From assembly GCF_001591405.1 (NCBI RefSeq), contig NZ_BCUV01000007.1, positions 1,178,001 to 1,242,000 on the forward strand: 64,000 bases of DNA, read 5' to 3'. Positions 35,020 to 43,816 of the stretch are shown here, piece after piece (position 1 is the stretch's first letter; each line of letters opens with the position of its first letter). The notes under the pieces are model-generated. The model ran no database searches and was not told where the DNA came from. It saw nothing but the letters and a program-made list of their open reading frames with translations. A program made the translations under genes and the position numbers. The stretch comes from Janibacter terrae NBRC 107853 (GTDB lineage: Bacteria > Actinomycetota > Actinomycetes > Actinomycetales > Dermatophilaceae).

Positions 35020-35472
35020 TTGCACGGATCCGCCATGAGTGGTGACGACCGCACGCCCGTCTACGCCATCTCCGTTGCCGCCGAGCTCGCCGGCATGCAC
35101 GCGCAGACGCTGCGCCAGTACGACCGGATCGGGCTCGTCACGCCCTCGCGCACCCGGGGTGGCGGCCGACGCTACAGCGCCGCCGACGTCACCCGGGTGC
35201 GCGAGGTGCAGCGCCTCTCCCAGGAGGAGGGCGTCTCGCTCGCGGCGATCCAGCGCATCTTCGACCTCGAGCACCAGGTCGAGGCGCTGCGTGCCCGGGT
35301 CGCGGAGCTCGACGAGGAGCTCGGCGCCGCCCGCGAGGCCCTCGGCCGCGGGCGGCGCTTCTTCGCCGTCGGCTCGCAGGGGGAGATCGTGGCCCTGCGC
35401 CACGGGCAGCGGCCCAGCCCGCGCACGGGTGGTCAGGCGCTCGTCGTCTGGGAGCCACGCGGCCGACGCTGA
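35020..35472 (+). CDS. hspR: heat-shock repressor HspR (MerR family)
   Basis: 150 residues. MerR-type winged helix (YAISVAAELAGMHAQTLRQYDR, GLVTPSRTRGGGRRYSAADV) followed by a helix for dimerisation and a basic tail. It binds the HAIR sites seen before dnaK and clpB with DnaK as corepressor. A strong GGGAGGTGG lies 7-8 bases before TTG 35020, which I prefer; ATG 35035 is in frame but badly spaced, and GTG 35011 sits on the ribosome site itself. Confidence 0.94.
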   Translation: MHGSAMSGDDRTPVYAISVAAELAGMHAQTLRQYDRIGLVTPSRTRGGGRRYSAADVTRVREVQRLSQEEGVSLAAIQRIFDLEHQVEALRARVAELDEELGAAREALGRGRRFFAVGSQGEIVALRHGQRPSPRTGGQALVVWEPRGRR

Positions 35473-35486
35473 CTCCCTTCGTGCTG

Positions 35487-35524
35487 TCAAGCGTGCTGTA
35501 CTGTCTCCTGTAAAGCACGCTTGA
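35487..35524. promoter_or_regulatory. inverted-repeat operator before the DUF2975/XRE pair
   Basis: Perfect 11-base arms TCAAGCGTGCT (35487-35497) and AGCACGCTTGA (35514-35524), 16-base spacer. Each arm with its inner flank is itself an imperfect palindrome (GTCAAGC/GCTGTAC and GTAAAGC/GCTTGAC), so two dimers of the downstream XRE regulator could bind and autoregulate. Confidence 0.65.
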
Positions 35525-35540
35525 CTCTCAGGGGGAGAAC

Positions 35541-35969
35541 ATGACCACGACGACGAGGCCGACGGCACCGACGGGCGCGTACGTGAGGGCAGGGGCGCTC
35601 GCCCTCCTCGTCGCAGCCGTCGCCGGAGCCGTGGCGGGGTGGGTGCGCGCCGACGAGTTCTGGCCCGTGGCCGTCGTCTTCGCCGCGTGCACGCTCGGCC
35701 CGGCGATCGCCCTGGGCTGGCTGGTCTTCGTCTCGGGCCACACCGTCCAGCCCGACCCGCACGTCGAGGACAGCGTCGAGGCGCGGTGGGTCGAGCGCGC
35801 GTGCTCGGGTGCCTTCGTCGACCTGGTCCTCGCTGCAGGCGTCGCCCTCACGCTGACCTCGGTCCTCGACATGGACCTCCCCGGCGGGCTGGTCCTGCTC
35901 GCGGTCGTCGTGGCGGCCGGCGTCGACGCGACCCTGCGCTACGCGGTCATCTCGCGCCGCGAGTCCTGA
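35541..35969 (+). CDS. DUF2975-like membrane protein
   Basis: 142 residues with four hydrophobic helices (ALALLVAAVAGAVAGW, VVFAACTLGPAIALGWLVFV, LVLAAGVALTLTSVL, LVLLAVVVAAGVDATLRYAV). Together with a following tiny XRE protein this is the common DUF2975-YozG gene pair. Function unknown. GGGGGAG before the ATG; the stop overlaps the XRE start. Confidence 0.75.
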   Translation: MTTTTRPTAPTGAYVRAGALALLVAAVAGAVAGWVRADEFWPVAVVFAACTLGPAIALGWLVFVSGHTVQPDPHVEDSVEARWVERACSGAFVDLVLAAGVALTLTSVLDMDLPGGLVLLAVVVAAGVDATLRYAVISRRES

Positions 35970-36169
35970 TGGACAACGACCTGGCCGCGCGCCGGGCGCA
36001 GCTCGGCTGGTCCCAGGCGCGCCTGGCGCAGGAGCTGGGCGTCTCCCGGCAGACCGTCATCTCCATCGAGCGCGGTCGCTTCGACCCCAGCCTGCCGCTC
36101 GCCTTCCGCCTCGCGGAGACCTTCGGGTGCACGATCGAGGAGATCTTCCGGCCCGACGTCGGCGAGTGA
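35969..36169 (+). CDS. small XRE-family regulator (YozG-like)
   Basis: 66 residues, one helix-turn-helix: LGWSQARLAQELGVSRQTVISIERGRFDPSLPLAFRLAETF. Family proteins consist only of this domain and usually control their own operon with a DUF2975 membrane partner. The operator at 35487-35524 is the likely target. Confidence 0.9.
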   Translation: MDNDLAARRAQLGWSQARLAQELGVSRQTVISIERGRFDPSLPLAFRLAETFGCTIEEIFRPDVGE

Positions 36170-36176
36170 CGGGGTC

Positions 36177-37016
36177 TCACACCCGGTCGAGCACCTCACC
36201 CCAGGCGCGCAGCCGGCGCTCGACGGCGGCCTGCTCCGCGGCGAGGCGCTTCATGCCGTCGGCGGGGTGGATCGGCTCGGGCCACTTGGCGCGCGTGGTG
36301 TCCCCTTCGTACTCCCGCCGCAGGCGCCGCTGCACGAGCGGGACGACCTCCTCGCGGACGAACCTTGCCTCCGTGCCCACGACGTGCCGCCAGCCGGTCG
36401 GCTCGTGCGGGACGAGGTCGCGCAGCTTGAGCGTGTGCGGCAGGCCGAGCTGGTGGGCGACCGCCGCCGCCATCCGCTTGTGCCCGTGCCGCGACATGTG
36501 GATGCGGTCGAGCGCCCAGAGCGAGGGGTGGTCGTACTCACGCATGAGCGTGTGGTCGACGAGGGTCGCGCCGTGCGTGCTGGCGAGGTCCCGGATCGCG
36601 GCGTTGAAGCCGCGCGCCCGCCGCACGAGCGGCTCGAGCAGGCGCGAGGCCCGCGGCTCGAAGGTCGTGAAGACGATGACCTCGGCCCCGGAGCCGACGA
36701 GCCGCAGCAGGGCGGCCTCGTAGCGCAGCGCGAGTGAGTCCAGGTCGGTGCGCAGCGACAGCAGGTCGTTGCCGCCCGCGGCGAAGGAGATGTGGGTCGG
36801 GTCCATCGCGAGGGCCGGCTCGAGCTGGTGCGCGACGACCTGGTGGAGGAACTTGCTGCGGACCGCGAGGTTGGCGTAGCGCCACGTCGGGTCCGCCCGG
36901 CCGAGCTGGCGGGCCAGCCGGTCGGCCCACCCGCGGACCTGGTTGGGGTAGTGCAGGTGCGGATCGCCCACGCCCTCGGTGAAGGAGTCGCCGACCGCGA
37001 CGAAGAGTCCGCTCAT
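36177..37016 (-). CDS. SGNH/GDSL-type hydrolase
   Basis: 279 residues. Block I GDSFTEG with nucleophile Ser11, block III GGNDLLSL with its Asn, and block V DRIHMSRHGH carrying the Asp-x-x-His pair. No signal peptide, therefore a cytosolic esterase or acyl hydrolase of unknown substrate. Start at ATG 37016; longer in-frame versions run into the divergent promoter region. Its stop lies eight bases from that of the convergent XRE gene. Confidence 0.88.
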   Translation of the reverse strand: MSGLFVAVGDSFTEGVGDPHLHYPNQVRGWADRLARQLGRADPTWRYANLAVRSKFLHQVVAHQLEPALAMDPTHISFAAGGNDLLSLRTDLDSLALRYEAALLRLVGSGAEVIVFTTFEPRASRLLEPLVRRARGFNAAIRDLASTHGATLVDHTLMREYDHPSLWALDRIHMSRHGHKRMAAAVAHQLGLPHTLKLRDLVPHEPTGWRHVVGTEARFVREEVVPLVQRRLRREYEGDTTRAKWPEPIHPADGMKRLAAEQAAVERRLRAWGEVLDRV

Positions 37017-37156
37017 GACGGGGCCATGCTCGCCGGGCGGTCGGCCCGGATCAAGGTGCCGGGCGCTCCCTTCGCCATCTCGCCGCCCGACGTTCATCCG
37101 CAGGTCGAAGGGGGGAGACCGTGGCGGTCGTCACGAGGGGCTGGCAGGCTGTCCGC

Positions 37157-37723
37157 ATGCCCCTGCCTCGTGATGCCGCGTCGGTCTTCGACCGCAAGAA
37201 CACCCCGCTCATGCGTCTCGTCGACTCGCTCGACCCGCAGGCCATCGCCGGGGCGAGCCCCTGCGAGGGCTGGAGCGGGCTCGACGTCCTGCAGCACCTC
37301 ATCGACACGCAGCGGGACTTCATGCTCAAGGCCGGCGCCGACCTGCCCGACCCGGCCCCGACCGTCGAGGCCCTCGGGGCGCCGACGGCGTGGCGCACGC
37401 ACGCCGAGGCCGTGGCGCGCCAGCTCGCCGACTCGACCTTCGCCGAGCGGCCCTACGAGACGCCCTTCGGCACGAGCACCGTGGGCGGCGCCTTCGACCA
37501 GTTCTACGGTTTCGACCTGCTCGTGCACCGCTGGGACATCGGCCGTGCCGCGGGTGTCGACGTCGTCCTCACCGACCGCGAGCTCGACGAGGTCGAGCGC
37601 GCGATCGAGGGGTTCGGCGAGCAGATCCGCGGCGAGGGCGTGTGCGGCCCCGCCGTCGAGGTGGGCCCGGACGCCTCCCGCCAGGACCGGGTCCTGGCCG
37701 ACACCGGCCGCGACCCCCGCTGA
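37157..37723 (+). CDS. maleylpyruvate-isomerase-family mycothiol-dependent protein
   Basis: 188 residues, DinB-like bundle of the MDMPI/TIGR03086 type: CEGWSGLDVLQHLIDTQRDFML with the metal His, and FDQFYGFDLLVHRWDIGRAAG with the second conserved His. Members use mycothiol as cofactor, consistent with an actinobacterium; the substrate is unknown. Start at ATG 37157 (MPLPRD). Confidence 0.8.
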   Translation: MPLPRDAASVFDRKNTPLMRLVDSLDPQAIAGASPCEGWSGLDVLQHLIDTQRDFMLKAGADLPDPAPTVEALGAPTAWRTHAEAVARQLADSTFAERPYETPFGTSTVGGAFDQFYGFDLLVHRWDIGRAAGVDVVLTDRELDEVERAIEGFGEQIRGEGVCGPAVEVGPDASRQDRVLADTGRDPR

Positions 37724-37736
37724 CCGCCCCGTCGAG

Positions 37737-37785
37737 ACTCGGGCGATGGCCGCTACCGGCGCCCGATTGCGGCCATCACCCGAGT
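37737..37785. terminator. long hairpin between convergent genes, possibly a dispersed repeat
   Basis: 17-base arms beginning ACTCGGGCGATGGCCGC and ending GCGGCCATCACCCGAGT with one mismatch and a 15-base loop. The right arm covers the stop codon of the aminotransferase gene. Serves as bidirectional terminator and looks like a REP-type element. Confidence 0.6.
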
Positions 37786-38990
37786 GTCGGGGAGGACAGG
37801 GCGTGGGCCAGGCCCTCCAGCAGCCGGTCGACGTCCGCGTCGTCGGTGTAGGGCGCGACGCCCACGCGCAGGCCGCAGTCCACGTCGAGGCCGAGGGTGC
37901 GGAAGGTCTCGTACGCGTAGAAGGTCCCGGCCGGCGCGAGCACGTCCCGGTCGGCGAGCGCGGCGGCGACCCGGCGCGCGTCCCGACCCGGGAAGGTCAT
38001 GAAGAGCGTCGGCGTCCGGTCCGCCGCCCGCGAGTGGAGCACGACCCGGTCACCGAGGTCGGCGAGCCCGGACTCGATGCAGGCCCGCAGCCCGCTCTCG
38101 TGCTCGTGGACCAGAGAGTGCGCCGCGACGAGCCGCTCACGTCGTGACGGGCCCTCCGGGGCCAGGTCGGCGATGAACTCCACGGCCGCGCTCGCGCCGG
38201 CGAGCTGCTCGTAGGGCAGCGTCCCGAGCTCGAAGCGCTCGGGCACCGCGTCGCTCGACGGCAGCAGCTTGTCGGGGCGCAGCGTCTCGAGCAGGGCGGG
38301 GGAGGCGGCCAGGGCCGCGCCGTGCGGGCCGAAGAACTTGTACGGCGAGCAGACGTAGAGGTCGGCGCCGAGCGCGGCGACGTCGACGGCGGCGTGCGCG
38401 GTCAGGTGCACCCCGTCGACGTGGACGAGCGCGCCTGCGGCGTGGGCCCGCTCGGCGATCGCGGCGACCGGCGGACGGGTGCCGAGCAGGTTGCTCGCCC
38501 CGGTCACCGCGACGACGCGGGTCCGCTCGGAGACGACGTCGAGCGTGGAGAGGTCGAGCTCGGCCGTCGTGGGGTCCAGGCGCAGCCAGCGGACGGTCGC
38601 GCCGACGGACTCGGCGGCGATGACCCAGGGCCGGACGTTGCAGTCGTGGTCGAGCTCGGTGACGACGACCTCGTCGCCCGGGCCCCACCCCTTCGCCATC
38701 GTCCGGGCGACGTCGAAGGTCAGCTGCGTCGCGCTCCGGCCGTGCACGATGCCGCGGGGGTCTGCGCCGAGCAGGTCGGCCATCGCGGCGCGGAAGGTCG
38801 CGACGGACTCCTCGGCGCGCTGCTCGCTGAGCACGGACGTGCCACGGTTGGACAGCGGTCCGGTGAGCGTGCGGACGATCGCCTCGCCGACGACGGCGGG
38901 TGTCTGCGTCCCGCCCGGTCCGTCGAAGTGGGCGATCCCGGAGGTGAGGGAGGGGAAGGCGGTGCGGAGCGCGGCGACGTCGAGGGGCAT
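37776..38990 (-). CDS. cysteine-desulfurase-like PLP aminotransferase (class V)
   Basis: 404 residues. Class V fold: HFDGPGGTQTP near the N-terminus, GRSATQLTFDVARTM, cofactor-binding HVDGVHLTAH with Asp, and SPYKFFGPHG carrying the Schiff-base Lys (about 228). Resembles the cysteine-desulfurase-like (TIGR01976) group rather than IscS/SufS, since no Cys sits in the usual active-site loop. Not linked to Fe-S assembly genes here. Substrate uncertain. Confidence 0.85.
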   Translation of the reverse strand: MPLDVAALRTAFPSLTSGIAHFDGPGGTQTPAVVGEAIVRTLTGPLSNRGTSVLSEQRAEESVATFRAAMADLLGADPRGIVHGRSATQLTFDVARTMAKGWGPGDEVVVTELDHDCNVRPWVIAAESVGATVRWLRLDPTTAELDLSTLDVVSERTRVVAVTGASNLLGTRPPVAAIAERAHAAGALVHVDGVHLTAHAAVDVAALGADLYVCSPYKFFGPHGAALAASPALLETLRPDKLLPSSDAVPERFELGTLPYEQLAGASAAVEFIADLAPEGPSRRERLVAAHSLVHEHESGLRACIESGLADLGDRVVLHSRAADRTPTLFMTFPGRDARRVAAALADRDVLAPAGTFYAYETFRTLGLDVDCGLRVGVAPYTDDADVDRLLEGLAHALSSPTLG

Positions 38991-39036
38991 GGGTCGATCA
39001 TGCAGGTCGGCGCCGCCGCGCGGCAGGGTGGTCCGC

Positions 39037-39501
39037 TCAGCTGCTCACGGCTGCGGCGAGGCGACCGAGGGTCTCCTCGAGCTGCCCCTCCTTGACGAGC
39101 GGGAAGCCCACCTTGTCGAGGAGCGCCTTGTCGGTCACGGCGCTCCAGTCGTAGGTGTGCGTCACGAGCGTGCTGTCGGGACCCTGCGGCTCCAGCTCCC
39201 ACAGCCACTCCCAGCCGGGCGGCTCGGTGCCGGCGGGCGCGGTCTTCCAGCCGACCATCTTGTTCGGGTCGAAGGCGGTGACGTGGTTGTCGGTCTGGTA
39301 GTCGCCACCCATGTGGTCGCCCGACATGTTCATCCGGAACACGTCGCCGACGGCCTGGATCCGGTCGGTCTTCTCGTCCGATCGGACGAAGCCGGACCCG
39401 TCGAGCTCCGCGTGCCGCTCCGGGTTGGTCAGCACCTCGAAGACGTCCTTGGCGGGCGCGTCGATGGTGCGCTGGACGGTGATCCTCTGCTCCTGTGCCA
39501 T
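39037..39501 (-). CDS. SRPBCC-family protein
   Basis: 154 residues with the START-like pattern: ITVQRTIDAPAKDVFEVLTNPERHAELDGSG at the N-terminus, WKTAPAGTEPPGWEWLWEL in the middle and a long C-terminal helix. Often annotated polyketide cyclase/dehydrase; ligand unknown. Single gene, 46 bases after the upstream aminotransferase gene begins. Confidence 0.8.
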   Translation of the reverse strand: MAQEQRITVQRTIDAPAKDVFEVLTNPERHAELDGSGFVRSDEKTDRIQAVGDVFRMNMSGDHMGGDYQTDNHVTAFDPNKMVGWKTAPAGTEPPGWEWLWELEPQGPDSTLVTHTYDWSAVTDKALLDKVGFPLVKEGQLEETLGRLAAAVSS

Positions 39502-39565
39502 GCCCTCGACGACACCACGCGAAGCCGGTCGGTGTCCACCCCTGGCGGCGTGTCAGGCTGGAGCC

Positions 39566-39838
39566 ATGTCCGAGCACCTGATGGTCTTCCCCGACCGTGA
39601 CGACGCCGAGCGCATCGCCGACGACCTGCGCGACGAGGGCTTCACCGAGGTCCGCGTCGTCCGTGAGGCCCTCGCGGGTGAGGACGATGGCGAGGACCAC
39701 GAGTGGGCCGTGCACGTGCGCGAGGAGATGGTCGGCGACGACGGTGGCGCGGTGGCCCACGGGCTGCGCGAGCGCTTCGCGGCGCTGGCCGAGGAGTTCG
39801 ACGGGTGGTACGACCCGGAGCCGGCGACCGGCGCGTGA
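39566..39838 (+). CDS. small RraB-like protein
   Basis: 90 residues, acidic, ferredoxin-like alternation: MVFPDRDDAERIADDLRDEGFTEVRVVREAL, EWAVHVREEMVGDDG, ERFAALAEEFDGWYDPEP. The spacing and the C-terminal FDGWY are like RraB (RNase E inhibitor) family proteins, which occur in Actinobacteria under the same label. No function is proven outside enterobacteria; confidence in the family is moderate. Confidence 0.6.
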   Translation: MSEHLMVFPDRDDAERIADDLRDEGFTEVRVVREALAGEDDGEDHEWAVHVREEMVGDDGGAVAHGLRERFAALAEEFDGWYDPEPATGA

Positions 39839-39973
39839 CCCGACCCGCGTGAGCAGGGTCGTCACCCGGCGAGTTTGCGTCCCGGGGCCATCTTCGTGTC
39901 ACGATATGATGACGAACTCCCCACGGATGGCGCCCGATCGTCCACGGGTCCCGGACGTCGGAGGTAGGGCCAG

Positions 39974-41470
39974 TTGGTACCTGAGAGCGAGACCGGGCAC
40001 AGCCGTGCCTTGGGGGAACGCGCCCGCATCTCGCGGCGCAAGGCGCTACAGGCCCGCAGGTACTACACCCTGACGGCCGCGAGCACGCTCGTCCCCGGCC
40101 TCGGCCTGATCCGCACCCGGCGGCGCACCGGCATCGCGATCCTCACCGGCTTCGTCATCGCCCTCCTGGCCGCGCTCGGCTGGATGCTGACGAAGGGGGT
40201 GACCTCCTCGGTCATCAGCGTCGGCGTGAGCCGTCGGGCCCTGATGGTGCTCATCCCGCTCGTCGTCGTCGGCGCTCTCGTGTGGATCTGGGGGATCATC
40301 ACCACCGCTCGCGACAACCTGCCGGAGGGCACGCGGGGGCGATCCAAGGTCGCGATGGTCGTCTTCGCCGCGTTCGCGTCGATCCTGGTCTTCGCGCCGG
40401 CCGCGCAGTCGGTCCGGTACGCCGTCATCCAGCGCTCGGTCATCGGCACCGTCTTCGAGAAGTTCCGCCCGGACGGCGCGGCCGCGCCCGTCGAGGGCGA
40501 GGACCCGTGGGCCGGCACCGAGCGGGTCAACATCATGCTCGTCGGCTCCGACGCCGGCCAGGACCGCGACGGCATCCGCCCTGACTCGGTCATGGTCGCG
40601 AGCGTGGACACGCAGACCGGCGAGACCGTCCTCTTCGGCATCCCCCGCAACCTGCAGAACATCCCCTTCTCGGCGGACAACCCGCTGTCGAAGCAGTACC
40701 CGGAGGGGTTCAACTGCGGCGACGAGTGCCTCATGGAGTACGTCTGGACCCTGGGCCGCGACAACGCCGCGCTCTTCCCGGGCGATCCCAACCCGGGGCT
40801 GACGGTGACCAAGGACGCGGCCTCGCAGGTCCTCGGCCTCGACATCGACTACACGACCGTCATCAACCTCCAGGGCTTCACCCAGCTCGTCGACGCGATG
40901 GGCGGCGTCGAGATCGACGTCAAGGAGCGGGTGTGCATCGGCTGCCACATCGATCCCGGTGGCAACGTCGTGGGCACGACCGGGTACATCGAGCCGGGCG
41001 TCCAGCGCCTCAACGGCTACCGGGCCCTGTGGTACTCGCGCTCCCGCGCCGAGTCCGCCGACGGCGACTTCTCCCGGATGCGGCGCCAGCGCTGCATGGT
41101 CGGCGCGCTGCTCAACCAGGTCAACCCGACATCGATGCTCGTGCGCTACCCGGCTCTGGCCAAGACCCTGCGCGACAACGTCAAGGTCGACATCCCGCAG
41201 CAGGACCTCGGGGCCTGGGCCGAGCTCGTCCTGCGCATCCAGGAGGGCGGCTCGATCAAGTCGCTGCCGCTCACCAACCAGAACATCGACGTCAACCAGC
41301 CGGACTACGTCAAGATCCACCAGATGGTCCAGAAGGCGGTCGACCCGCCGAAGACCACGCCCGGGAAGAAGAAGCCGTCGGCGACCACGTCGTCCACGAC
41401 GACCACCCCGACGCCCTCGTCGAGCACCTCCACCGGTGACGAGCTGAGCGACATCACCTCGACCTGCTGA
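39974..41470 (+). CDS. LytR-CpsA-Psr (LCP) family protein
   Basis: 498 residues. Three N-terminal membrane helices, then an LCP domain: NIMLVGSDAGQDRDGIRPDSVMVASVD, FGIPRNLQNIPF, VINLQGFTQLVDAMGGVEIDV and YSRSRAESADGDFSRMRRQR with the conserved Arg/Asp residues that bind pyrophosphate of a lipid-linked glycan. C-terminal Thr/Ser/Pro-rich tail. LCP enzymes attach glycopolymers (arabinogalactan or wall teichoic-like polymers) to peptidoglycan. Start taken as TTG 39974 with GGAGG upstream. Confidence 0.92.
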   Translation: MVPESETGHSRALGERARISRRKALQARRYYTLTAASTLVPGLGLIRTRRRTGIAILTGFVIALLAALGWMLTKGVTSSVISVGVSRRALMVLIPLVVVGALVWIWGIITTARDNLPEGTRGRSKVAMVVFAAFASILVFAPAAQSVRYAVIQRSVIGTVFEKFRPDGAAAPVEGEDPWAGTERVNIMLVGSDAGQDRDGIRPDSVMVASVDTQTGETVLFGIPRNLQNIPFSADNPLSKQYPEGFNCGDECLMEYVWTLGRDNAALFPGDPNPGLTVTKDAASQVLGLDIDYTTVINLQGFTQLVDAMGGVEIDVKERVCIGCHIDPGGNVVGTTGYIEPGVQRLNGYRALWYSRSRAESADGDFSRMRRQRCMVGALLNQVNPTSMLVRYPALAKTLRDNVKVDIPQQDLGAWAELVLRIQEGGSIKSLPLTNQNIDVNQPDYVKIHQMVQKAVDPPKTTPGKKKPSATTSSTTTTPTPSSSTSTGDELSDITSTC

Positions 41471-41490
41471 GTACCGAGCCGCCGGGCCCC

Positions 41491-41505
41491 GGCACCGGCG
41501 GTGCC
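41491..41505 (+). terminator. weak hairpin after the LCP gene
   Basis: GGCACC-GGC-GGTGCC, 20 bases after the stop. Short stem with a three-base loop and no T-run; a weak terminator at most. Confidence 0.3.
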
Positions 41506-41532
41506 GCTCCGGGTGGGATGGGAGAATGAGGC

Positions 41533-42444
41533 ATGGAGCTTCACCACGTCCGGGCCTTCCTCGCGGTCGCCGAGGAGCTGCACTTCGGTCGCGCGGCCCA
41601 GCGTCTCCACATGGCCCAGCCGCCGCTGAGCCGGACGATCAAGCAGCTCGAGCGCAGCCTCGGCAGCGCCCTCTTCGACCGCACGACGAGGTCGGTGCGG
41701 CTCACCGTGCAGGGTGAGGCGCTGCTGCCGCACGCCCGGGCGATCGTCGTCGCGTTCGAGGACGCCGAGCGGGCGGTCGTGCACGCGGGCGCGGGGGAGA
41801 CCGGTCACGTCCGGATCGGGTTCGCCGGGCCCTCGTCGCACCGCCCCGTCAGTGACCTCGCCCGCGCGATGCGCAACGCCTACCCGGGGATCGAGCTGGG
41901 ACTCACGAGCTTCGTCTACGGCAGCGACTCGGTGGGGCAGCTGATGAGCCACGAGCTCGACATGGCCATCGTGCGCTTCTCCGACGGCCCGCCACCGGGC
42001 ATCGCTGCCCGTGTCGTCCAGCGCGAGAACCTCGTCGTGGTCCTCCACGAGGACCACCCGCTGGCCGGTCGGCAGCACCTCTCGATGGACGAGCTGTCCG
42101 CGGAGTCGTGGGTGGTGCTGGACGCGGCGAGCGGGTCGGTCGTGCGCGAGGCCCTCTTCGAGCGGGCGCACGCCGCCCGGTACGTGCCACGGATCGCGCA
42201 GCAGGCACCGGACAGCTGGACGATCATGGCGCTCGTCGCCGCCGGCGTCGGGATCACGCTGAGCATCGACAGCGCCTTCGAGACGCTGGACCGCCGCGGG
42301 CTGAGCGTCATCCCGCTCGCGGGCACCGACCCGCACACCCGGGCGAGCCTGGCCTGGCGCTCGGACGACCCCAGCCCGGCCCTGCGACGGGTCATCGAGA
42401 TGTCGGAGCAGGTCTTCCCGGCTCCGGAGCACGCCGGCCGCTGA
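41533..42444 (+). CDS. LysR-family transcriptional regulator
   Basis: 303 residues. N-terminal winged helix HHVRAFLAVAEELHFGRAAQRLHMAQPPLSRTIKQLE and a periplasmic-binding-protein-like effector domain (VRIGFAGPSSHRPVSDLARAM ...). It lies next to the MFS-CoA-transferase-TRAP gene group and may regulate it, although the genes converge rather than diverge. The last 53 bases overlap the end of the MFS gene. Confidence 0.93.
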   Translation: MELHHVRAFLAVAEELHFGRAAQRLHMAQPPLSRTIKQLERSLGSALFDRTTRSVRLTVQGEALLPHARAIVVAFEDAERAVVHAGAGETGHVRIGFAGPSSHRPVSDLARAMRNAYPGIELGLTSFVYGSDSVGQLMSHELDMAIVRFSDGPPPGIAARVVQRENLVVVLHEDHPLAGRQHLSMDELSAESWVVLDAASGSVVREALFERAHAARYVPRIAQQAPDSWTIMALVAAGVGITLSIDSAFETLDRRGLSVIPLAGTDPHTRASLAWRSDDPSPALRRVIEMSEQVFPAPEHAGR

Positions 42445-43816
42445 GGCCCTGCCGACGGGCCGATGTGACGAGCATGGCCATGAGCGAGACCATCGCGACG
42501 CCCGCGGAGCCGATGTGGACGAGGACCGGCTCATCATGGGGGAGGGTCAGGGCCAGCCAGGCGTAGCCGGCGCAGAGCCCGGAGAACCTGCCGATGTTGT
42601 GCACCCCCATCGCGGAGCCGGAGCCGCCGGCGACGTCGAGCAGCGCCACGGCCGCCATGCTCTGCACGGTGGCGATACCGCAGCCCACGCCGAAGAGGAG
42701 GACGAGGAGCACCGCGAGCGCCGAGACGGTCGTGATCCACGCCTCCGCCACCCCGAGGCCGGTGGTGGCCGCGATGATGAGGACCAGGCCGCCGGCGAGC
42801 GTGCGACTCGTGCCGACCCGGCCGGCGATGCGGCCGGCGACGGGCGCGAAGGTCACCATGCCCACGGCCAGCGTGAGCGTCGAGGCGCCGATGACGCCCG
42901 GTCCGAGCGCGAGCACCGTGCCCATGTAGACCGGCACGCTGACGAGGGTGATCCCCATCGTCGCCATCGCCGCGGAGGCAGCCAGTGTCGTGACGGCGTA
43001 CGCCGGGTCGCGGCCCACCTCGCCGAGCACGGGCGGTCGACGTCCCGGGCGCAGGACGACGGCGAGGAGGGTGACGGCGACCGCGGTGAGCGCGGCCGAC
43101 GCGCCGGGCCATCCCTGGCCCATCCCGGTGAGGCCGACCGCGAGGAGCCCGGCGCCGACGGTCAGGGCCACGAGGGCCCTCATGTCCATGAGTGCCACCG
43201 TCGGGGTGGGGCGGTCGTGGGGGAGGCTGCGCAGCAGGACGGCGAGGACGACCACGACCACGAGCGCGGCGGCGCCGAAGACCCAGCGCCACCCGAAGGC
43301 CTGGGCCACGGCGCCTCCCGTGACCGGCCCGACCGCCTGGCCCATCCCGATCGCCGAGGCCCATGCGGCCATCGACCGACGACGTTGGTGGGGCCAGTGC
43401 ATCGAGAGCAGGTACTGCACGCAGGCCGGGATCCCTGAGCAGGCGACGCCCTGGACCGTGCGGGCGACGACGAGCGTCGTCAGGTCGTCCGAGATCCCCG
43501 CCATGCCCTGGCCGAGGACCATCAGGCCGAGCGAGACGAAGAGGTACCGGCGCGGGCCCATCCGGTCGGCGAGCCACCCGGCGACGGGGGAGGTGACGAC
43601 CATGGCGATGGTGAAGGCGGACACCGCGAGCACGATGCCGCGGTCGGTGGCCCCGATCGTCGCGGCGATCTCGTTGATCGGAGCGGACATCACCGTGCTC
43701 GAGATCGTCCCGAGCGAGGTGACCGAGAGCAGGGCCAGGTAGGCCGTGCGGCCGGGGGGGCGGGTAGGGGTGCCCGCGCCCGCGCGCACCTCCGGCTCCG
43801 CCCCCTCGTGCCTCAC
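42392..43816 (-). CDS. MFS transporter (EmrB/QacA-like)
   Basis: 474 residues with 12-14 helices. Motif A GWLADRMGPRRYLFVSLGL, motif C region GMGQAVGPVTGGAVAQAFGWRW, and VFGAAALVVVVVLAVL. Proton antiport of organic compounds is typical. The GTG start overlaps the CoA-transferase beta stop, so it is last in the five-gene minus-strand operon and may move the same organic acid or a by-product. Confidence 0.88.
   Translation of the reverse strand: MRHEGAEPEVRAGAGTPTRPPGRTAYLALLSVTSLGTISSTVMSAPINEIAATIGATDRGIVLAVSAFTIAMVVTSPVAGWLADRMGPRRYLFVSLGLMVLGQGMAGISDDLTTLVVARTVQGVACSGIPACVQYLLSMHWPHQRRRSMAAWASAIGMGQAVGPVTGGAVAQAFGWRWVFGAAALVVVVVLAVLLRSLPHDRPTPTVALMDMRALVALTVGAGLLAVGLTGMGQGWPGASAALTAVAVTLLAVVLRPGRRPPVLGEVGRDPAYAVTTLAASAAMATMGITLVSVPVYMGTVLALGPGVIGASTLTLAVGMVTFAPVAGRIAGRVGTSRTLAGGLVLIIAATTGLGVAEAWITTVSALAVLLVLLFGVGCGIATVQSMAAVALLDVAGGSGSAMGVHNIGRFSGLCAGYAWLALTLPHDEPVLVHIGSAGVAMVSLMAMLVTSARRQGLSGRRAPEPGRPAPTSR

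Noticed and set aside
37776-38990. IscS/SufS cysteine desulfurase
   Set aside because: The catalytic Cys loop is not visible and no Fe-S assembly genes are nearby; only the general class V fold is supported.
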